A DNA stretch of 64,000 nt from Streptomyces sp. CC0208 (GCF_003443735.1 NZ_CP031969.1:4960001-5024000), one strand, 5' to 3'. Numbered from the stretch's first letter, positions 30,905-40,240 are shown. Notes: generated from the letters alone by a model not told the origin. Translations and numbers: made by a program.

Positions 30905-31840
30905 ATGGCGCGGCGCATCGACGTGACCGGGGCGGGCGGCGTACGTCTTGCGGCCTGGGAGTTCGGTGACCCTCCCAAGACCGACCCGTCCAAGACCGAC
31001 CCGCCCGACCGGGCGGACCCGGCGGGGGAGACCTCGCCCGCTCCGGAGAAACGATCACCCGGGGTGCTGTTACTCCACGGCCTGATGGGCCGTGCCTCGC
31101 ACTGGGCGTCCACCGCCCGCTGGCTCTCCGAGCGCTACCGGGCCGTCGCGCTCGACCAGCGCGGACACGGCCAGAGCGACAAGCCCCCCAGGGCCGCCTT
31201 CACCCGTGACGCGTACGTCGAGGACGCCGAGGCCGCCCTCGAACAGCTGGGCCTCGCCCCGACCGTCCTCATCGGCCATGCCATGGGTGCCCTGACCGCC
31301 TGGCAGCTCGCCGCCCGCCGACCCGACCTGGTCCGCGGAGTGATCATCTGCGACATGCGGGCCTCCGCCCTCGGTGCCGCCTCGCAGCGGGAGTGGGGCG
31401 AGTGGTTCGAGGCCTGGCCCGTCCCCTTCGCCACGCTGGCCGACGTGCGCAAGTGGTTCGGCGAGGACGACCCCTGGGTGGAGCGGCCCAACCCGGCGCG
31501 CGGCGAGTTCTACGCCGAGGTGATGGCCGAGTCCCCCGACGGCTGGCGCCCCGTCTTCGAGCCCGAGCAGATGCTGTCGTCCCGCGAGACCTGGGTCTAC
31601 GACGCCCACTGGGAAGAACTCACCCAGGTCAGGTGCCCCGCCCTGGTCGTCCGCGGCCTCGACGGCGAACTGGGCCGCGCCGAGGCCCAGGAGATGGTCC
31701 GCGTCCTGCCCCGCGGCGAGTACGCCGAGGTCGCCGACGCCGGCCACCTCGTCCACTACGACCAGCCGGAGGCCTGGCGGGCCGCCATAGAGCCCTTCCT
31801 GGACGGCCTGGACAGCCAGGACGACGGCAACAACGACTGA
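30905..31840 (+). CDS. Alpha/beta hydrolase-fold protein lacking the nucleophile serine, with a TTA codon
   Basis: The 311-aa protein has the alpha/beta hydrolase landmarks: oxyanion loop LLLHGLMGRASHW, ALDQRGHGQSDKP, the Asp region VRGLDGELGRAEA and the catalytic His in ADAGHLVHYDQP. The nucleophile elbow, however, reads LIGHAMGAL, with Ala where Ser is expected. It may therefore be non-hydrolytic or use another mechanism. A charged insertion with KTDPSKTDP follows the first strand. The codon at 31070-31072 is TTA, which in Streptomyces needs the bldA tRNA, so translation is likely tied to development. ATG 30905 is preceded by GGGGGG. No operon partner is seen. Confidence 0.85.
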   Translation: MARRIDVTGAGGVRLAAWEFGDPPKTDPSKTDPPDRADPAGETSPAPEKRSPGVLLLHGLMGRASHWASTARWLSERYRAVALDQRGHGQSDKPPRAAFTRDAYVEDAEAALEQLGLAPTVLIGHAMGALTAWQLAARRPDLVRGVIICDMRASALGAASQREWGEWFEAWPVPFATLADVRKWFGEDDPWVERPNPARGEFYAEVMAESPDGWRPVFEPEQMLSSRETWVYDAHWEELTQVRCPALVVRGLDGELGRAEAQEMVRVLPRGEYAEVADAGHLVHYDQPEAWRAAIEPFLDGLDSQDDGNND

Positions 31841-32115
31841 GGACCGGAGCCCGACGCCGAGGCTTTCCGCGCCCGGGTGTCCACCGCTGCGGCTTCCCGC
31901 GGTCGTCGGCGCGGGCCGCTGCGGGACCGGAGCTCGGCCCGTCCCGGGTGGCCCGGCAAGGAACGTGCCGGACGGCCCGCGTCCCCGTCGTGGCCCGCTG
32001 TGGCCTGCGTGGCGCGGGTATCCGTTGCCATGGATTCCCGCGCCGACACGTCCACCGCCACAGCCGCTCGCACCCGTCACCGCCTGGCCTGCGGCCCACC
32101 CGCCCCGTCCGGGCG

Positions 32116-33705
32116 TCAGCCCTTGCTCACCGCCATCAGGATCTCCGGCAGTCGGCGGGCCGTGCGCGGGGCTGCCAGGCGTAGGCCCGCCCAGGTGATC
32201 GCGGTCCCGTACACCGCGCCGACCGGCAGCAGCACCCAGCTCCACGCGTCGCCGTCCGCGCTGAGGTTGGCCCAGATCGTCAGGGCGATCACGGGGGCGC
32301 ACAGCAGGGCCGCAGAGACCATTCCGCCGACGACGGCGGCAGCGGCGAGGCCGGCCTGCCCCGGGGCCACGTTCTTGTAGCCCTCCTGCGGAATCGAGTA
32401 CGGGAAGCGCGCCGACGACCACGCCCCGGTCGCCAGCATCGCCCCGAGCAGCGCGAAGGACACACCGAGCACCTCGGGCAACTTCGGCCAGTCGTCGATC
32501 AGCGCGGTCGTGACGACGGTGACGACAGTGGCGTACGGCAAGGTGATCACCAGCAACGCCAGCGCACGCGCGCGGAGTTCGACGTAGGCGTCCCGCGTGG
32601 AGGAGATCGTCATCGCGACCATCCAGAACGCCGAGGTGTCCTGCCCGAACTGGTTGTACATCTGCACGCCGAGCATGCCCGCGGCGAAGCACGCGAAGTA
32701 GATGGATCCCGTGCCCTGGACCGCGTTGAACACCGGCACGATCAGCCCGATGGCCAGCGACGTCACCCACGCGGCCTTGGTCTTGGGATCGCGCCAGACG
32801 TAGCGCAGGCTGCGTTCCATGACGGTGCCGGTGCGTCCGGCCGGCAGCAGCCGGGTGAGTCCCGTCGAGTTCCGCTCACGGGCGGCCCCCGCGGCGGAGG
32901 GGAGCGTGGAGCCGTCCGGGGAGGTCATCAGCCGGGTCAAGTGGTGGGACCAGAGGGCGAGCAGGCCTGCCAACGCGGCTGCGGAGAGGGCGAGTTGCAG
33001 TACGGCGACCCCGTACGACCCCTTACTCGCCGAGTCGACCGCCCCGATCGCCGACGCGGGTGGCAGCCACTTCAACACCTCCGCCGGACCGTCCAGTTGG
33101 CCGAGGCCGCCGGAACCGAGCCGCTGCGCCCCGAAGTTCACCACCTGCGCGCCGACGGCGATGACGAGTCCGCTCAGTACCGCCAGATCGCGGCCCTTGC
33201 GGCTGGTCAGCAGCCGGATGTTGGCGACCGCGACGGCCCGCGCGAGCGCCACGCAGACCAGCAGAGCGAGCACGACACCGAGCACGGAGAAGACGTACGC
33301 CATCGCGCCGTGCGCGACCGAGACGACGGACCCCACGAGCATGCACAGCGTGAACACCGGACCGATGCCGAGCAGTGAGGCCACCAGGAGTGCCCGCACC
33401 AGGGGCCGGGGCCGCAGTGGCAGCATCACCAGGCGGGTGGGGTCGAGGGTCTCGTCGCCGCCGGGGAAGAACAGCGGCATCACGGCCCAGCCGACCGCCA
33501 GCACGGCCACCAGCGGGACGACGACGGAGCCGGCGTGCTCGTCGCCCCGCAGGACGATGAGACCGAGCAGTTGCAGGACGGAGAAGAGCAGTACGGCGAC
33601 GGCCGAGGCGATGTAGGCGGCCCGCCGCCCGCCGGACTGCCGCAGTCCGTTCCTCAGCAGCGACAGCTTCAGCCGTACGACGACCGGGGTGACGTCCGCC
33701 CTCAT
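32116..33705 (-). CDS. ABC transporter membrane protein (export type)
   Basis: The 529-aa protein has roughly ten to twelve hydrophobic segments in two groups separated by a polar stretch with ARERNSTGLTRLLPAGRTG. It contains RHL-type loops typical of ABC-2 permeases, for example MYNQFGQDTSAFWMVAMTIS. It is the membrane partner of the ATPase encoded just upstream, whose stop overlaps its ATG (4 nt). The substrate is unknown; the family includes exporters of drugs, lipids and peptides. The 275-bp downstream gap contains no recognisable feature. Confidence 0.85.
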   Translation of the reverse strand: MRADVTPVVVRLKLSLLRNGLRQSGGRRAAYIASAVAVLLFSVLQLLGLIVLRGDEHAGSVVVPLVAVLAVGWAVMPLFFPGGDETLDPTRLVMLPLRPRPLVRALLVASLLGIGPVFTLCMLVGSVVSVAHGAMAYVFSVLGVVLALLVCVALARAVAVANIRLLTSRKGRDLAVLSGLVIAVGAQVVNFGAQRLGSGGLGQLDGPAEVLKWLPPASAIGAVDSASKGSYGVAVLQLALSAAALAGLLALWSHHLTRLMTSPDGSTLPSAAGAARERNSTGLTRLLPAGRTGTVMERSLRYVWRDPKTKAAWVTSLAIGLIVPVFNAVQGTGSIYFACFAAGMLGVQMYNQFGQDTSAFWMVAMTISSTRDAYVELRARALALLVITLPYATVVTVVTTALIDDWPKLPEVLGVSFALLGAMLATGAWSSARFPYSIPQEGYKNVAPGQAGLAAAAVVGGMVSAALLCAPVIALTIWANLSADGDAWSWVLLPVGAVYGTAITWAGLRLAAPRTARRLPEILMAVSKG

Positions 33706-34472
33706 CGGGCCCCGCCGCCCAGCCAGTCCAGGTTCGCCCCGGCGTCCTGCCCCTGTGCGCCCACGAGTTCCAGGAAGGCGCGCTGCAGCGAGGGCGCGGC
33801 ACCGCGTACCTCGTCGAGCGGCCCGTGGGCGCGGATGCGCCCTGCGGCCATGACGGCCACCCAGTCGCACAGGGACTCCACGAGCTCCATCACGTGCGAG
33901 GAGAAGACGACGGTGGCACCGGAGGCGGTGTACCGCTCAAGCACGCCCCGGATGGTCTGCGCGGAGACGGGGTCGACGCCCTCGAACGGCTCGTCGAGAA
34001 ACAGCACTTCGGGGTTGTGGAGCAGGGCGGCCGCGAGCCCGATCTTCTTCCGCATCCCGGTCGAGTAGTCGACGACCAGCTTGTGCTGGGCCCCCGCCAG
34101 ATCGAGCACGTCGAGCAGCTGAGCGGCCCGCCGGTCGACCTCGCCCCCGGGAAGTCCCCGCAACCGCCCGGTGTAGCCGAGCAGTTCACGCCCGGAGAGC
34201 CGCTCGAACAGCCGCAGCCCCTCGGGCAGGACGCCGATCCGGGCCTTGACGGCCACCGGGTCCTGCCACACGTCGTGCCCGACGACGGAGACTGTCCCCT
34301 CGTCGGGCCGCAGCAGCCCGGTCACCATGGAGAGAGTGGTGGTCTTCCCGGCGCCGTTCGGGCCCACGAGACCGATGAACTTCCCCGCGGGGAGCTCCAG
34401 ATCAATCCCGGCAACGGCTACCTGCTGCCCAAACCGCTTCCAGAGACCACGCACACTCACAGCCGACGTCAT
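33702..34472 (-). CDS. ABC transporter ATP-binding protein
   Basis: The 256-aa ATPase has Walker A GPNGAGKTTTL, the signature YSTGMRKKIGLAAAL, Walker B VLFLDEPFEGVDP and the switch His in VVFSSHVME. Its closest relatives energise ABC-2 type exporters. It overlaps the membrane-subunit gene by 4 nt, so the two form one transporter. ATG 34472 was preferred to a TTG at 34481; neither has a clear Shine-Dalgarno sequence. Confidence 0.92.
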   Translation of the reverse strand: MTSAVSVRGLWKRFGQQVAVAGIDLELPAGKFIGLVGPNGAGKTTTLSMVTGLLRPDEGTVSVVGHDVWQDPVAVKARIGVLPEGLRLFERLSGRELLGYTGRLRGLPGGEVDRRAAQLLDVLDLAGAQHKLVVDYSTGMRKKIGLAAALLHNPEVLFLDEPFEGVDPVSAQTIRGVLERYTASGATVVFSSHVMELVESLCDWVAVMAAGRIRAHGPLDEVRGAAPSLQRAFLELVGAQGQDAGANLDWLGGGAR

Positions 34473-34508
34473 GAACGCCAACTGTAGGGGCGCGGCGCAT
34501 CACGCAGG

Positions 34509-35171
34509 TCACCTGTCCCGGCCGCACGCATAGGCAAGCGGCGAGATCAGCTCCTCGGCGTCCGGCAGCCAACGGTTCGCAGGGGTCGGACGACAGGCCC
34601 ACTGAACGGCGCCGGACGAACCGTACCGAGTAGGGGGAGCCGCCACATAGGCCCCCTCGCCCAGCGCGACCAGATCGAGTGACGACGGCGTCCAGCCCAG
34701 CTTCCGCACCAACTCCGGCAGCTTCACCGACGCCCCCGGCAGGACGAAGAAGTGCATCCGGCGATCAGGCGTCAGCGTCACGGGGCCCAGCGTCAACTCC
34801 ATGCGCTCCATGCGCGCGAGCGCGAGAAACCCGGCCGTCTCGGCGACGGAGAGCGCGTCGAAGGTCCGCCCGGTGGGCAGCAGGATCGAGGCGGTCGGAT
34901 GCTTCTGCCACATCCGGCGCGCGACCGTCGCACTGCCCGTGGCCTGCGTCGCCCAGTCCTCCCGAGCGGGATGCGCCCCCGGCGCGGCGCACGCGGTGTC
35001 ACCGCAGGAGCACCGCTGCACCCCGTCGACGGCTTCCAGCCAGGTGCCGGGGAAGACGTCCCAGTGGCGCTCCTCGGCGTAGCGTACGGCTGTCTCCGGC
35101 AGCGATTCGCCGCGCTGCTTCGGAATCTGGGCGGCTTGGGTACCCGCGATCGTCTCTTCCACGCTGAACAC
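34509..35171 (-). CDS. Bifunctional DNA primase/polymerase-like (Prim-Pol) N-terminal domain protein
   Basis: The 220-aa protein resembles the prim-pol domain (Pfam Prim-Pol) proteins that are common in Streptomyces as stand-alone regulators or enzymes: YAEERHWDVFPGTWLEAVDG, a Cys-rich insertion CSCGDTACAAPGAHPARED, and ALGEGAYVAAPPTRY with a C-terminal conserved segment. Catalytic acidic residues are not clearly retained, so activity is doubtful. In-frame GTG codons at 35162, 35171 and 35186 are possible starts; 35171 is taken with low certainty. It is divergent from the NsdA-like gene and follows that gene's 294-bp upstream region. Confidence 0.7.
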   Translation of the reverse strand: MFSVEETIAGTQAAQIPKQRGESLPETAVRYAEERHWDVFPGTWLEAVDGVQRCSCGDTACAAPGAHPAREDWATQATGSATVARRMWQKHPTASILLPTGRTFDALSVAETAGFLALARMERMELTLGPVTLTPDRRMHFFVLPGASVKLPELVRKLGWTPSSLDLVALGEGAYVAAPPTRYGSSGAVQWACRPTPANRWLPDAEELISPLAYACGRDR

Positions 35172-35465
35172 AACTCCCGCACCCACCTCGGGTTACGGCC
35201 AGGCCAGGACCTGCGCGCGCGGGGGCAGCGCATCGATTCCGCATCCGGGGCGCATGGATGCATGTGCGGGGGCGCAGAGGAGGAACCTCGGCGTGAGCTG
35301 GGTAACCACGGGTGGGGGTCGGTACGAGTCCTTACCCCGGCAATCTTCGCATGCCTCGCATTTTCGGCACCTTGGTGGGGCATTGATCTTCACGGCCGGA
35401 ACTTTTCGGTGGAAGACACGTCAACTCGGTGCGTGGGCAGGCACCGCAGCCACAGGGGGTACGCC

Positions 35466-36851
35466 ATGGCCGCAAGGCCTCTCGTCGCGCGGCAGCCGAA
35501 CGAACGGCTGCAGGCGCTCATCCAGGAGGCGGGGTGCTCGAACGCCGGGCTCGCCCGCCGGGTCAACATGTGCGGCGCCGAGCACGGCCTCGACCTGCGC
35601 TACGACAAGACGTCCGTGGCCCGTTGGCTGCGCGGACAGCAGCCGCGGGGCCGCGCGCCCGCGATCATCGCGGAGGCCCTCGGGCGCAAACTCGGCCGTA
35701 CGGTCACGATCGACGAGATCGGCATGGCCAACGGCAAGAACCTCGCCTCCGGCGTCGGGCTCCAGTTCTCGCCGACGGTACTGGGCGCCATCGAGCAGGT
35801 GTGTGAGCTGTGGCGCAGTGACGTGGGCCGCCGGGACTTCCTGTCCGGCTCCTCGGTCGCCGCGTCCGCGCTGGTCGAGCCGAGCCGCGACTGGCTGATC
35901 TCCTCGCCCGACTCGCAGGTGGCGCGCCAGGCGGGCCCGCGCGTGGGGCAGTCCGACGTGGCGGCCGTGCGCGCGATGACCCAGGCGCTCGTCGACCTCG
36001 ACCACCAGTACGGCAGCGGGCATGTGCGCCCGGTCGTCGTGCACTACCTCAACAGCGTGGTCTCCGGGCTGCTCGCGGGGTCGTACCGGGAGGCGACCGG
36101 GCGGGAACTGTTCGCGGCCGTCGCGCGGTTGACCGAACTCGCCGGGTACATGGCGATCGACACCGGTCAACCGGGCCTGGCCCAGCGGTACTACATCCAG
36201 GCGCTGCGGCTCGCACAGGCGGCCGGCGACCGCGGCTACGGCGGCTATGTGCTCGCCGCGTCCATGAGCCACCTCGCCGCGCAGCTCGGGAACCCGCGGG
36301 AGATCGCCCAGTTGGCGCGGGCGGCGCAGGAAGGGGCGCGGGGGCGGGTGACACCGCGCGCGGAGGCGATGTTCCACGCGGCCGAGGCCCGCGGGCACGC
36401 GCTCCTGGGCGATGTGCGGGCCACCCAGGCGGCGTCCGGACGGGCCGTGCACGCCCTGGAGGCGGCGGACCCCTCCTCCGGCGACGACCCGGCGTGGATC
36501 GCGCACTTCGACGAGGCCTACCTGGCCGACGAGCTGGCCCACTGCCACCGTGACCTCGGCCAGGCCGACGCGGCGGCGCGGTGCGCGCAGGAGGCCCTGG
36601 ACGGGCTCCCCGAGAACAAGGCGCGCCGCCGGGCCATCGGTCTGGTCCTGCTCGCCTCCGCGCAGGTGCAGCAGCGCGAGGTCGAGCAGGCCTGCAACAC
36701 CGGTCTGAAAGCGGTCGAGTTGCTGGAGACCCTGCGCTCCAACCGGGGCGCGGATTACCTCGACGACTTCCAGCAGCGCCTGGAGCCGTTCCGGGACGAG
36801 CCCGTCGTAAGGGAGTTCGGGGCCCGCCTCGACCTTCAGGCAGCCGCGTAA
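35466..36851 (+). CDS. NsdA-like transcriptional regulator with TPR-type helices
   Basis: The 461-aa protein begins with a DNA-binding-like region (NERLQALIQEAGCSNAGLARRVN, KTSVARWLRGQQPRGRAPAI), followed by a helical C-terminal region with TPR-like repeats. This is the pattern of the Streptomyces NsdA family, where the founder is a negative regulator of antibiotic production and sporulation. The ligand and targets here are unknown. ATG 35466 has AGGGGG 6 nt upstream. No operon partner is adjacent. Confidence 0.83.
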   Translation: MAARPLVARQPNERLQALIQEAGCSNAGLARRVNMCGAEHGLDLRYDKTSVARWLRGQQPRGRAPAIIAEALGRKLGRTVTIDEIGMANGKNLASGVGLQFSPTVLGAIEQVCELWRSDVGRRDFLSGSSVAASALVEPSRDWLISSPDSQVARQAGPRVGQSDVAAVRAMTQALVDLDHQYGSGHVRPVVVHYLNSVVSGLLAGSYREATGRELFAAVARLTELAGYMAIDTGQPGLAQRYYIQALRLAQAAGDRGYGGYVLAASMSHLAAQLGNPREIAQLARAAQEGARGRVTPRAEAMFHAAEARGHALLGDVRATQAASGRAVHALEAADPSSGDDPAWIAHFDEAYLADELAHCHRDLGQADAAARCAQEALDGLPENKARRRAIGLVLLASAQVQQREVEQACNTGLKAVELLETLRSNRGADYLDDFQQRLEPFRDEPVVREFGARLDLQAAA

Positions 36852-37021
36852 AGGAGGACATACACAGCGGATACGAGCCCGGAATCGTCACGCGATCTCC
36901 CGCGATCTGTTACTGCGGTCACAGGGGCGCAGGTCACGTCCTGTGCTACGTGGCACCGGGCTCGGAGGACCCGGTAGCGTGAACCGACGATTCCGAAGTT
37001 CCCCCATAAGTAGGAGTCCCG

Positions 37022-38824
37022 GTGACGCAGAGTGGACAGGGCGAGCAGCCCTCGGCGCGCGAAGCGCGCGAAGGCATCGTGCTGCCCTCCGACGGCGGGG
37101 AACCCCTGCTGCCGGGACAGACGGGTGGACACGGCGGTCCGCAGCCCGGCTACGGCCCCCCGCAGCAGGGCGGCTACGGCAACCCTCCGCAGGCGGGCCG
37201 GCCCGGACCGGCCGCCGACGAGGCTTACGGTCAGCCGCCCGGCGGCCAGGCCTGGGGCACCCCGTGGGGTCCCGGCCGGCAGCAGGACCAGTCTCAGCAG
37301 CACCAGCAGTACCAGCAGCAGGACTGGTCGCAGCCGCCCGCCCAGAGCTGGGGCGCGCCCGAGCAGCCCGGCGAGACACCTCCCCAGGCACAGGCACAGG
37401 CACAGCCCCAGCCCGCGCCGGGGTACGACACCAACGAGCCGACGTCCTACTACCTGCCGCCCGTGGGTCAGCCCATCCCCCAGTCCCAGCCGTTGCCCCC
37501 GCAGCAGGGCCAGGTCGCGCCCTACGAGGCTTCCGGGAGCGGTGCGCCGCAGCAGCAGGCCACGCCCGGGTACGACTCCAACGAGCCGACGTCCTATTAC
37601 CTGCCACCCGTGGGCCAGCCCCTCCCGTCGGCCCCCGGCACCCCCGCCCCCGGCGCCCCCGCCTCCGGACCCCTGCCGTCGGCCGACGAGGGCGCCACCC
37701 AGTTCATTCCGCCGGTCGCGGCCGGCCCCGCCGCCCATGAGGGCGCCACCCAGTTCCTCCCGCCCGTCCGCCCCGGCGAGCTGCCGCCCGAGGTGTCCGC
37801 GCAGGCGGCGCACTACCCGCAGACCCCGTACGGCGCGCAGAGCGCGCCCACCGGGCCCGACGCCGAGGCCACGCAATTCATCGCACCCGTGCCCGGACAG
37901 GCCCCCGGCGCGCCCTACGGCGGGGACCGGCAGCCGCCCTCCGACTTCGACAACCTCTTCCGCAGCGGTCCGGGCGGTGACGGCGGTGCCGCGTCCACGC
38001 AGCAGATGCCGCGCTTCTCCCAGCCCGCGGCGCCCGCGTACGGAACCCAGCAACCGCCGTACGGGGCCCAGCAACCGCCGTACGGGGCCCAGCAACCGCC
38101 GTACGGGGCGCAGCAGCCCGCGTACGGAGCCCAGCCGCCGTACGGCCCGCCCGGCGCTGAGCTCTACGACGACGGCGACCAGGGCGGCCGCAAGCGGTCG
38201 CGGGTGCCGGTCATCGCCGCCGTGGGCATCGGCATCGTCGTGCTCGGCGTCGGCGCGGGCGCGCTGCTCGCCGGGGGCGGGGGCGGAGGCGGCGGCGGGA
38301 GCGACAAGAACCAGACCGTGGCGGCGACGGCCCCCGCGACCGACGGCTCCTCCTCGCCGGCCGCCGACCCGGCGAAGGCGCAGGCCGTCGAGCTGGACAA
38401 GCTGCTCGCCGACAGCGGCAACAGCCGATCCTCGGTGATCAGCGCGGTGGCGAACGTGAAGTCCTGCAAGAACCTCGGCCAGGCGGCCACGGACCTGCGG
38501 AACGCCGCGTCCCAGCGCACCGGCCTGGTGACCCGGCTCAAGACGCTCAAGGTCGACCAGCTGCCGGACCACGCCGAGCTGACCGCCGCCCTCACCAAGG
38601 CCTGGCAGGCGTCCGCGTCCGCCGACAACCACTACGCGGCCTGGGCCGACCAGGCCGCCGGCAAGAAGGGCTGCAAGAAGGGCCAGGCCCGCATCACGGG
38701 GCAGACCCAGGCCGGTAACCGGGACAGCGGTACCGCCAGCATCGAGAAGGCCAAGGCGGCCCAGCTGTGGAACGCGATCGCCAGGAAGTACAGCCTGACC
38801 GAGCGCACGGCCACCCAGCTGTGA
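37022..38824 (+). CDS. Large Pro/Gln-rich membrane protein with a single TM and an extracytoplasmic domain
   Basis: The 600-aa protein has a long low-complexity N-terminal region (about residues 1-390), rich in Pro, Gln, Gly and Tyr. It contains repeated motifs: NEPTSYYLPPVGQP twice, EGATQFIPPV/EGATQFLPPV/EATQFIAPV, and tandem QQPPYGA units. A single TM at about residues 395-417 (VPVIAAVGIGIVVLGVGAGAL) is followed by a poly-Gly stretch and a helical extracytoplasmic domain with paired cysteines (KSCKNLGQ, KKGCKKGQ). This resembles actinobacterial proteins linked to membrane or septal structures, but no function can be named. GTG 37022 has TAGGAG 6 nt upstream. Confidence 0.75.
   Translation: MTQSGQGEQPSAREAREGIVLPSDGGEPLLPGQTGGHGGPQPGYGPPQQGGYGNPPQAGRPGPAADEAYGQPPGGQAWGTPWGPGRQQDQSQQHQQYQQQDWSQPPAQSWGAPEQPGETPPQAQAQAQPQPAPGYDTNEPTSYYLPPVGQPIPQSQPLPPQQGQVAPYEASGSGAPQQQATPGYDSNEPTSYYLPPVGQPLPSAPGTPAPGAPASGPLPSADEGATQFIPPVAAGPAAHEGATQFLPPVRPGELPPEVSAQAAHYPQTPYGAQSAPTGPDAEATQFIAPVPGQAPGAPYGGDRQPPSDFDNLFRSGPGGDGGAASTQQMPRFSQPAAPAYGTQQPPYGAQQPPYGAQQPPYGAQQPAYGAQPPYGPPGAELYDDGDQGGRKRSRVPVIAAVGIGIVVLGVGAGALLAGGGGGGGGGSDKNQTVAATAPATDGSSSPAADPAKAQAVELDKLLADSGNSRSSVISAVANVKSCKNLGQAATDLRNAASQRTGLVTRLKTLKVDQLPDHAELTAALTKAWQASASADNHYAAWADQAAGKKGCKKGQARITGQTQAGNRDSGTASIEKAKAAQLWNAIARKYSLTERTATQL
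38048..38131 (+). repeat. Four tandem 21-bp units encoding QQPPYGA
   Basis: Units begin at 38048, 38069, 38090 and 38111. The first three are nearly identical at the DNA level and the fourth has several changes (QQPAYGA). The identity shows recent slippage or unequal crossing-over, so copy number probably varies between strains. Confidence 0.85.
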
Positions 38825-38829
38825 GCGGT

Positions 38830-38859
38830 CCGCGGGGGGCGTCCCGGCGCCCCCCGCGG
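38830..38859. terminator. Strong bidirectional hairpin between convergent genes
   Basis: CCGCGGGGGGCG (38830-38841) pairs perfectly with CGCCCCCCGCGG (38848-38859) around a TCCCGG loop, immediately after the membrane-protein stop. Confidence 0.75.
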
Positions 38860-38901
38860 GTCGGTTGAGGCCGCGGGTCGGTTGACCCGAGGGTCAGTTG
38901 A
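38858..38901. repeat. Three tandem GGGTCGGTTGA repeats
   Basis: GGGTCGGTTGA occurs at 38858 and 38875 with a 17-bp period, and once more as GGGTCAGTTGA at 38891. The third copy overlaps the last codons of the substrate-binding protein gene. It may be a local duplication without function. Confidence 0.5.
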
Positions 38902-40240
38902 CGTCCGCGTTCTGGAGTGTCCTCGTCACGTCGGTGAAGCCCGTGCGTGCCGCCACGAGCTGGCCCTGGCGCACCAGTTGGAGCGTCACATGGGCGTTGA
39001 CCATGCGCGGGAAGCCGACCGAGGCGAGGTCGTCGGCGGAGCTCCAGGTGTCCCGGGTGGCCCACTGGAGGGTCGGCGTCAGACCGCCGGTGGAGATCTT
39101 GAGGCCGTCGTTGAGGGCGCCGCGCACGCTGTCGGCGGACACCTCGCCGCCGCCCAGCGACTCGACGGCCTTCTCGAACACCGTGTAGGCGATCCAGGTG
39201 GTCTGCACCCCCGCGTCCGCCGAGTCGATGCGGTTGTCGCCGAAGGCCTCCGCGTTGATGACCTTCTTCATCGCGTCCCAGCGGGCGTCGCTCTCCACCG
39301 GGTACCAGCCGGTGATGTACGAGCCCTCGTAGGGCCCCGAGGCCCCGCCGGACGCGTCGATCACCGTCTGGTCGACGCTGCCCATCGCCATGGCGGTGCG
39401 CACGGTCGGGTAGTCCTCGCGGGCGCGCCGGAAGGAGTCCATGAAGGTGCTGGTGCGGTCGCCGAGCGCGGGCACCACACACCCCTCCTTCGAGTCCTTC
39501 GAGCCGGCGGCCCGGGAGCCGGACGTCGAGCTGTCGAGTGCCTTCGTGGACTGCGCCGAGTACTCGGTGGCGTCGTCCGCCGCCCGCACGTCGCTCGCGG
39601 CCCGGTGCCGGCCGGTGGTCAGCCCGGAGTCCAGCAGGACGGGCAGCTCGTCGCCCGCGATGGTGTCGGGCCGTACGAGGGTCACGTTGCCGCAGGCCGC
39701 GGCGAGTTCCTTGCCGAGGCCGGCCAGGAGGGTGGGCTGGCCGCCGTTGACGGGGTAGGACAGCGGGCTGGTGAACTCGTCGTTGGTGACGCCGTAGCCG
39801 CCGATGTAGGGGATGCCCGCGCCCTCCAGCGGCGGGAAGAAGGAGTCGCCGTACTGGCTGTAGGAGCCGACGACCGCGACCACGTGCTCCTTGACCGCGC
39901 GCCGGGCGCACTTCGCCGCGGCCACGCCGTCGTTGTGGTCGTTGCAGGTCAGGACGGTGAGCTTACGGCCGTTGATACCGCCCCTGGAGTTGATCCAGCG
40001 GGCGTAGGCCCGGGCGAAGGCGGGCATGCCGGGCTTGTTGGTCGCCTTGGTGTCCGAGGGGGCCCACGTCATCACCTTGATCGGGCCGCTCCCGGAGCCC
40101 TCCGCGGTACCGGGGACGACCCCGCAACCGGCGACGAGGGAGGCACACGCCACCAGGGCTCCCGCCGCGAGGGCGGTGGCTCTGACGGGCCGGTGGTGCC
40201 GGGGGAGTAAGGGGCTGCGGTTGCGTCGCCTGCCGGTCAT
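38894..40240 (-). CDS. Branched-chain amino-acid-type ABC substrate-binding lipoprotein
   Basis: The 448-aa protein has a lipoprotein signal peptide with lipobox LVAGC, then a periplasmic-binding type I fold (Peripla_BP_6): VMTWAPSDTKATNKPGMPAF, NSRGGINGRKL, VVAVVGSYSQYGDSFFPPLE and AGIPYIGGYGV. The fold binds branched amino acids, amides, or related solutes outside the membrane. No permease or ATPase is adjacent, so it may serve as a stand-alone sensor or use a remote transporter. The start is ATG 40240. The only Shine-Dalgarno candidate (GGAAG) is about 12 nt upstream. Confidence 0.85.
   Translation of the reverse strand: MTGRRRNRSPLLPRHHRPVRATALAAGALVACASLVAGCGVVPGTAEGSGSGPIKVMTWAPSDTKATNKPGMPAFARAYARWINSRGGINGRKLTVLTCNDHNDGVAAAKCARRAVKEHVVAVVGSYSQYGDSFFPPLEGAGIPYIGGYGVTNDEFTSPLSYPVNGGQPTLLAGLGKELAAACGNVTLVRPDTIAGDELPVLLDSGLTTGRHRAASDVRAADDATEYSAQSTKALDSSTSGSRAAGSKDSKEGCVVPALGDRTSTFMDSFRRAREDYPTVRTAMAMGSVDQTVIDASGGASGPYEGSYITGWYPVESDARWDAMKKVINAEAFGDNRIDSADAGVQTTWIAYTVFEKAVESLGGGEVSADSVRGALNDGLKISTGGLTPTLQWATRDTWSSADDLASVGFPRMVNAHVTLQLVRQGQLVAARTGFTDVTRTLQNADVN

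Noticed and set aside
34484..34500. GTAGGGGCGCGG as another copy of the intergenic repeat
   Set aside because: Only about a dozen bases match the end of the repeat; the rest is unrelated.
36836..38632. 598-codon minus-strand frame
   Set aside because: It is antisense to the Pro/Gln-rich membrane protein; its long Gly/Val/Arg runs are the mirror of that gene's repeats and it has no domain.
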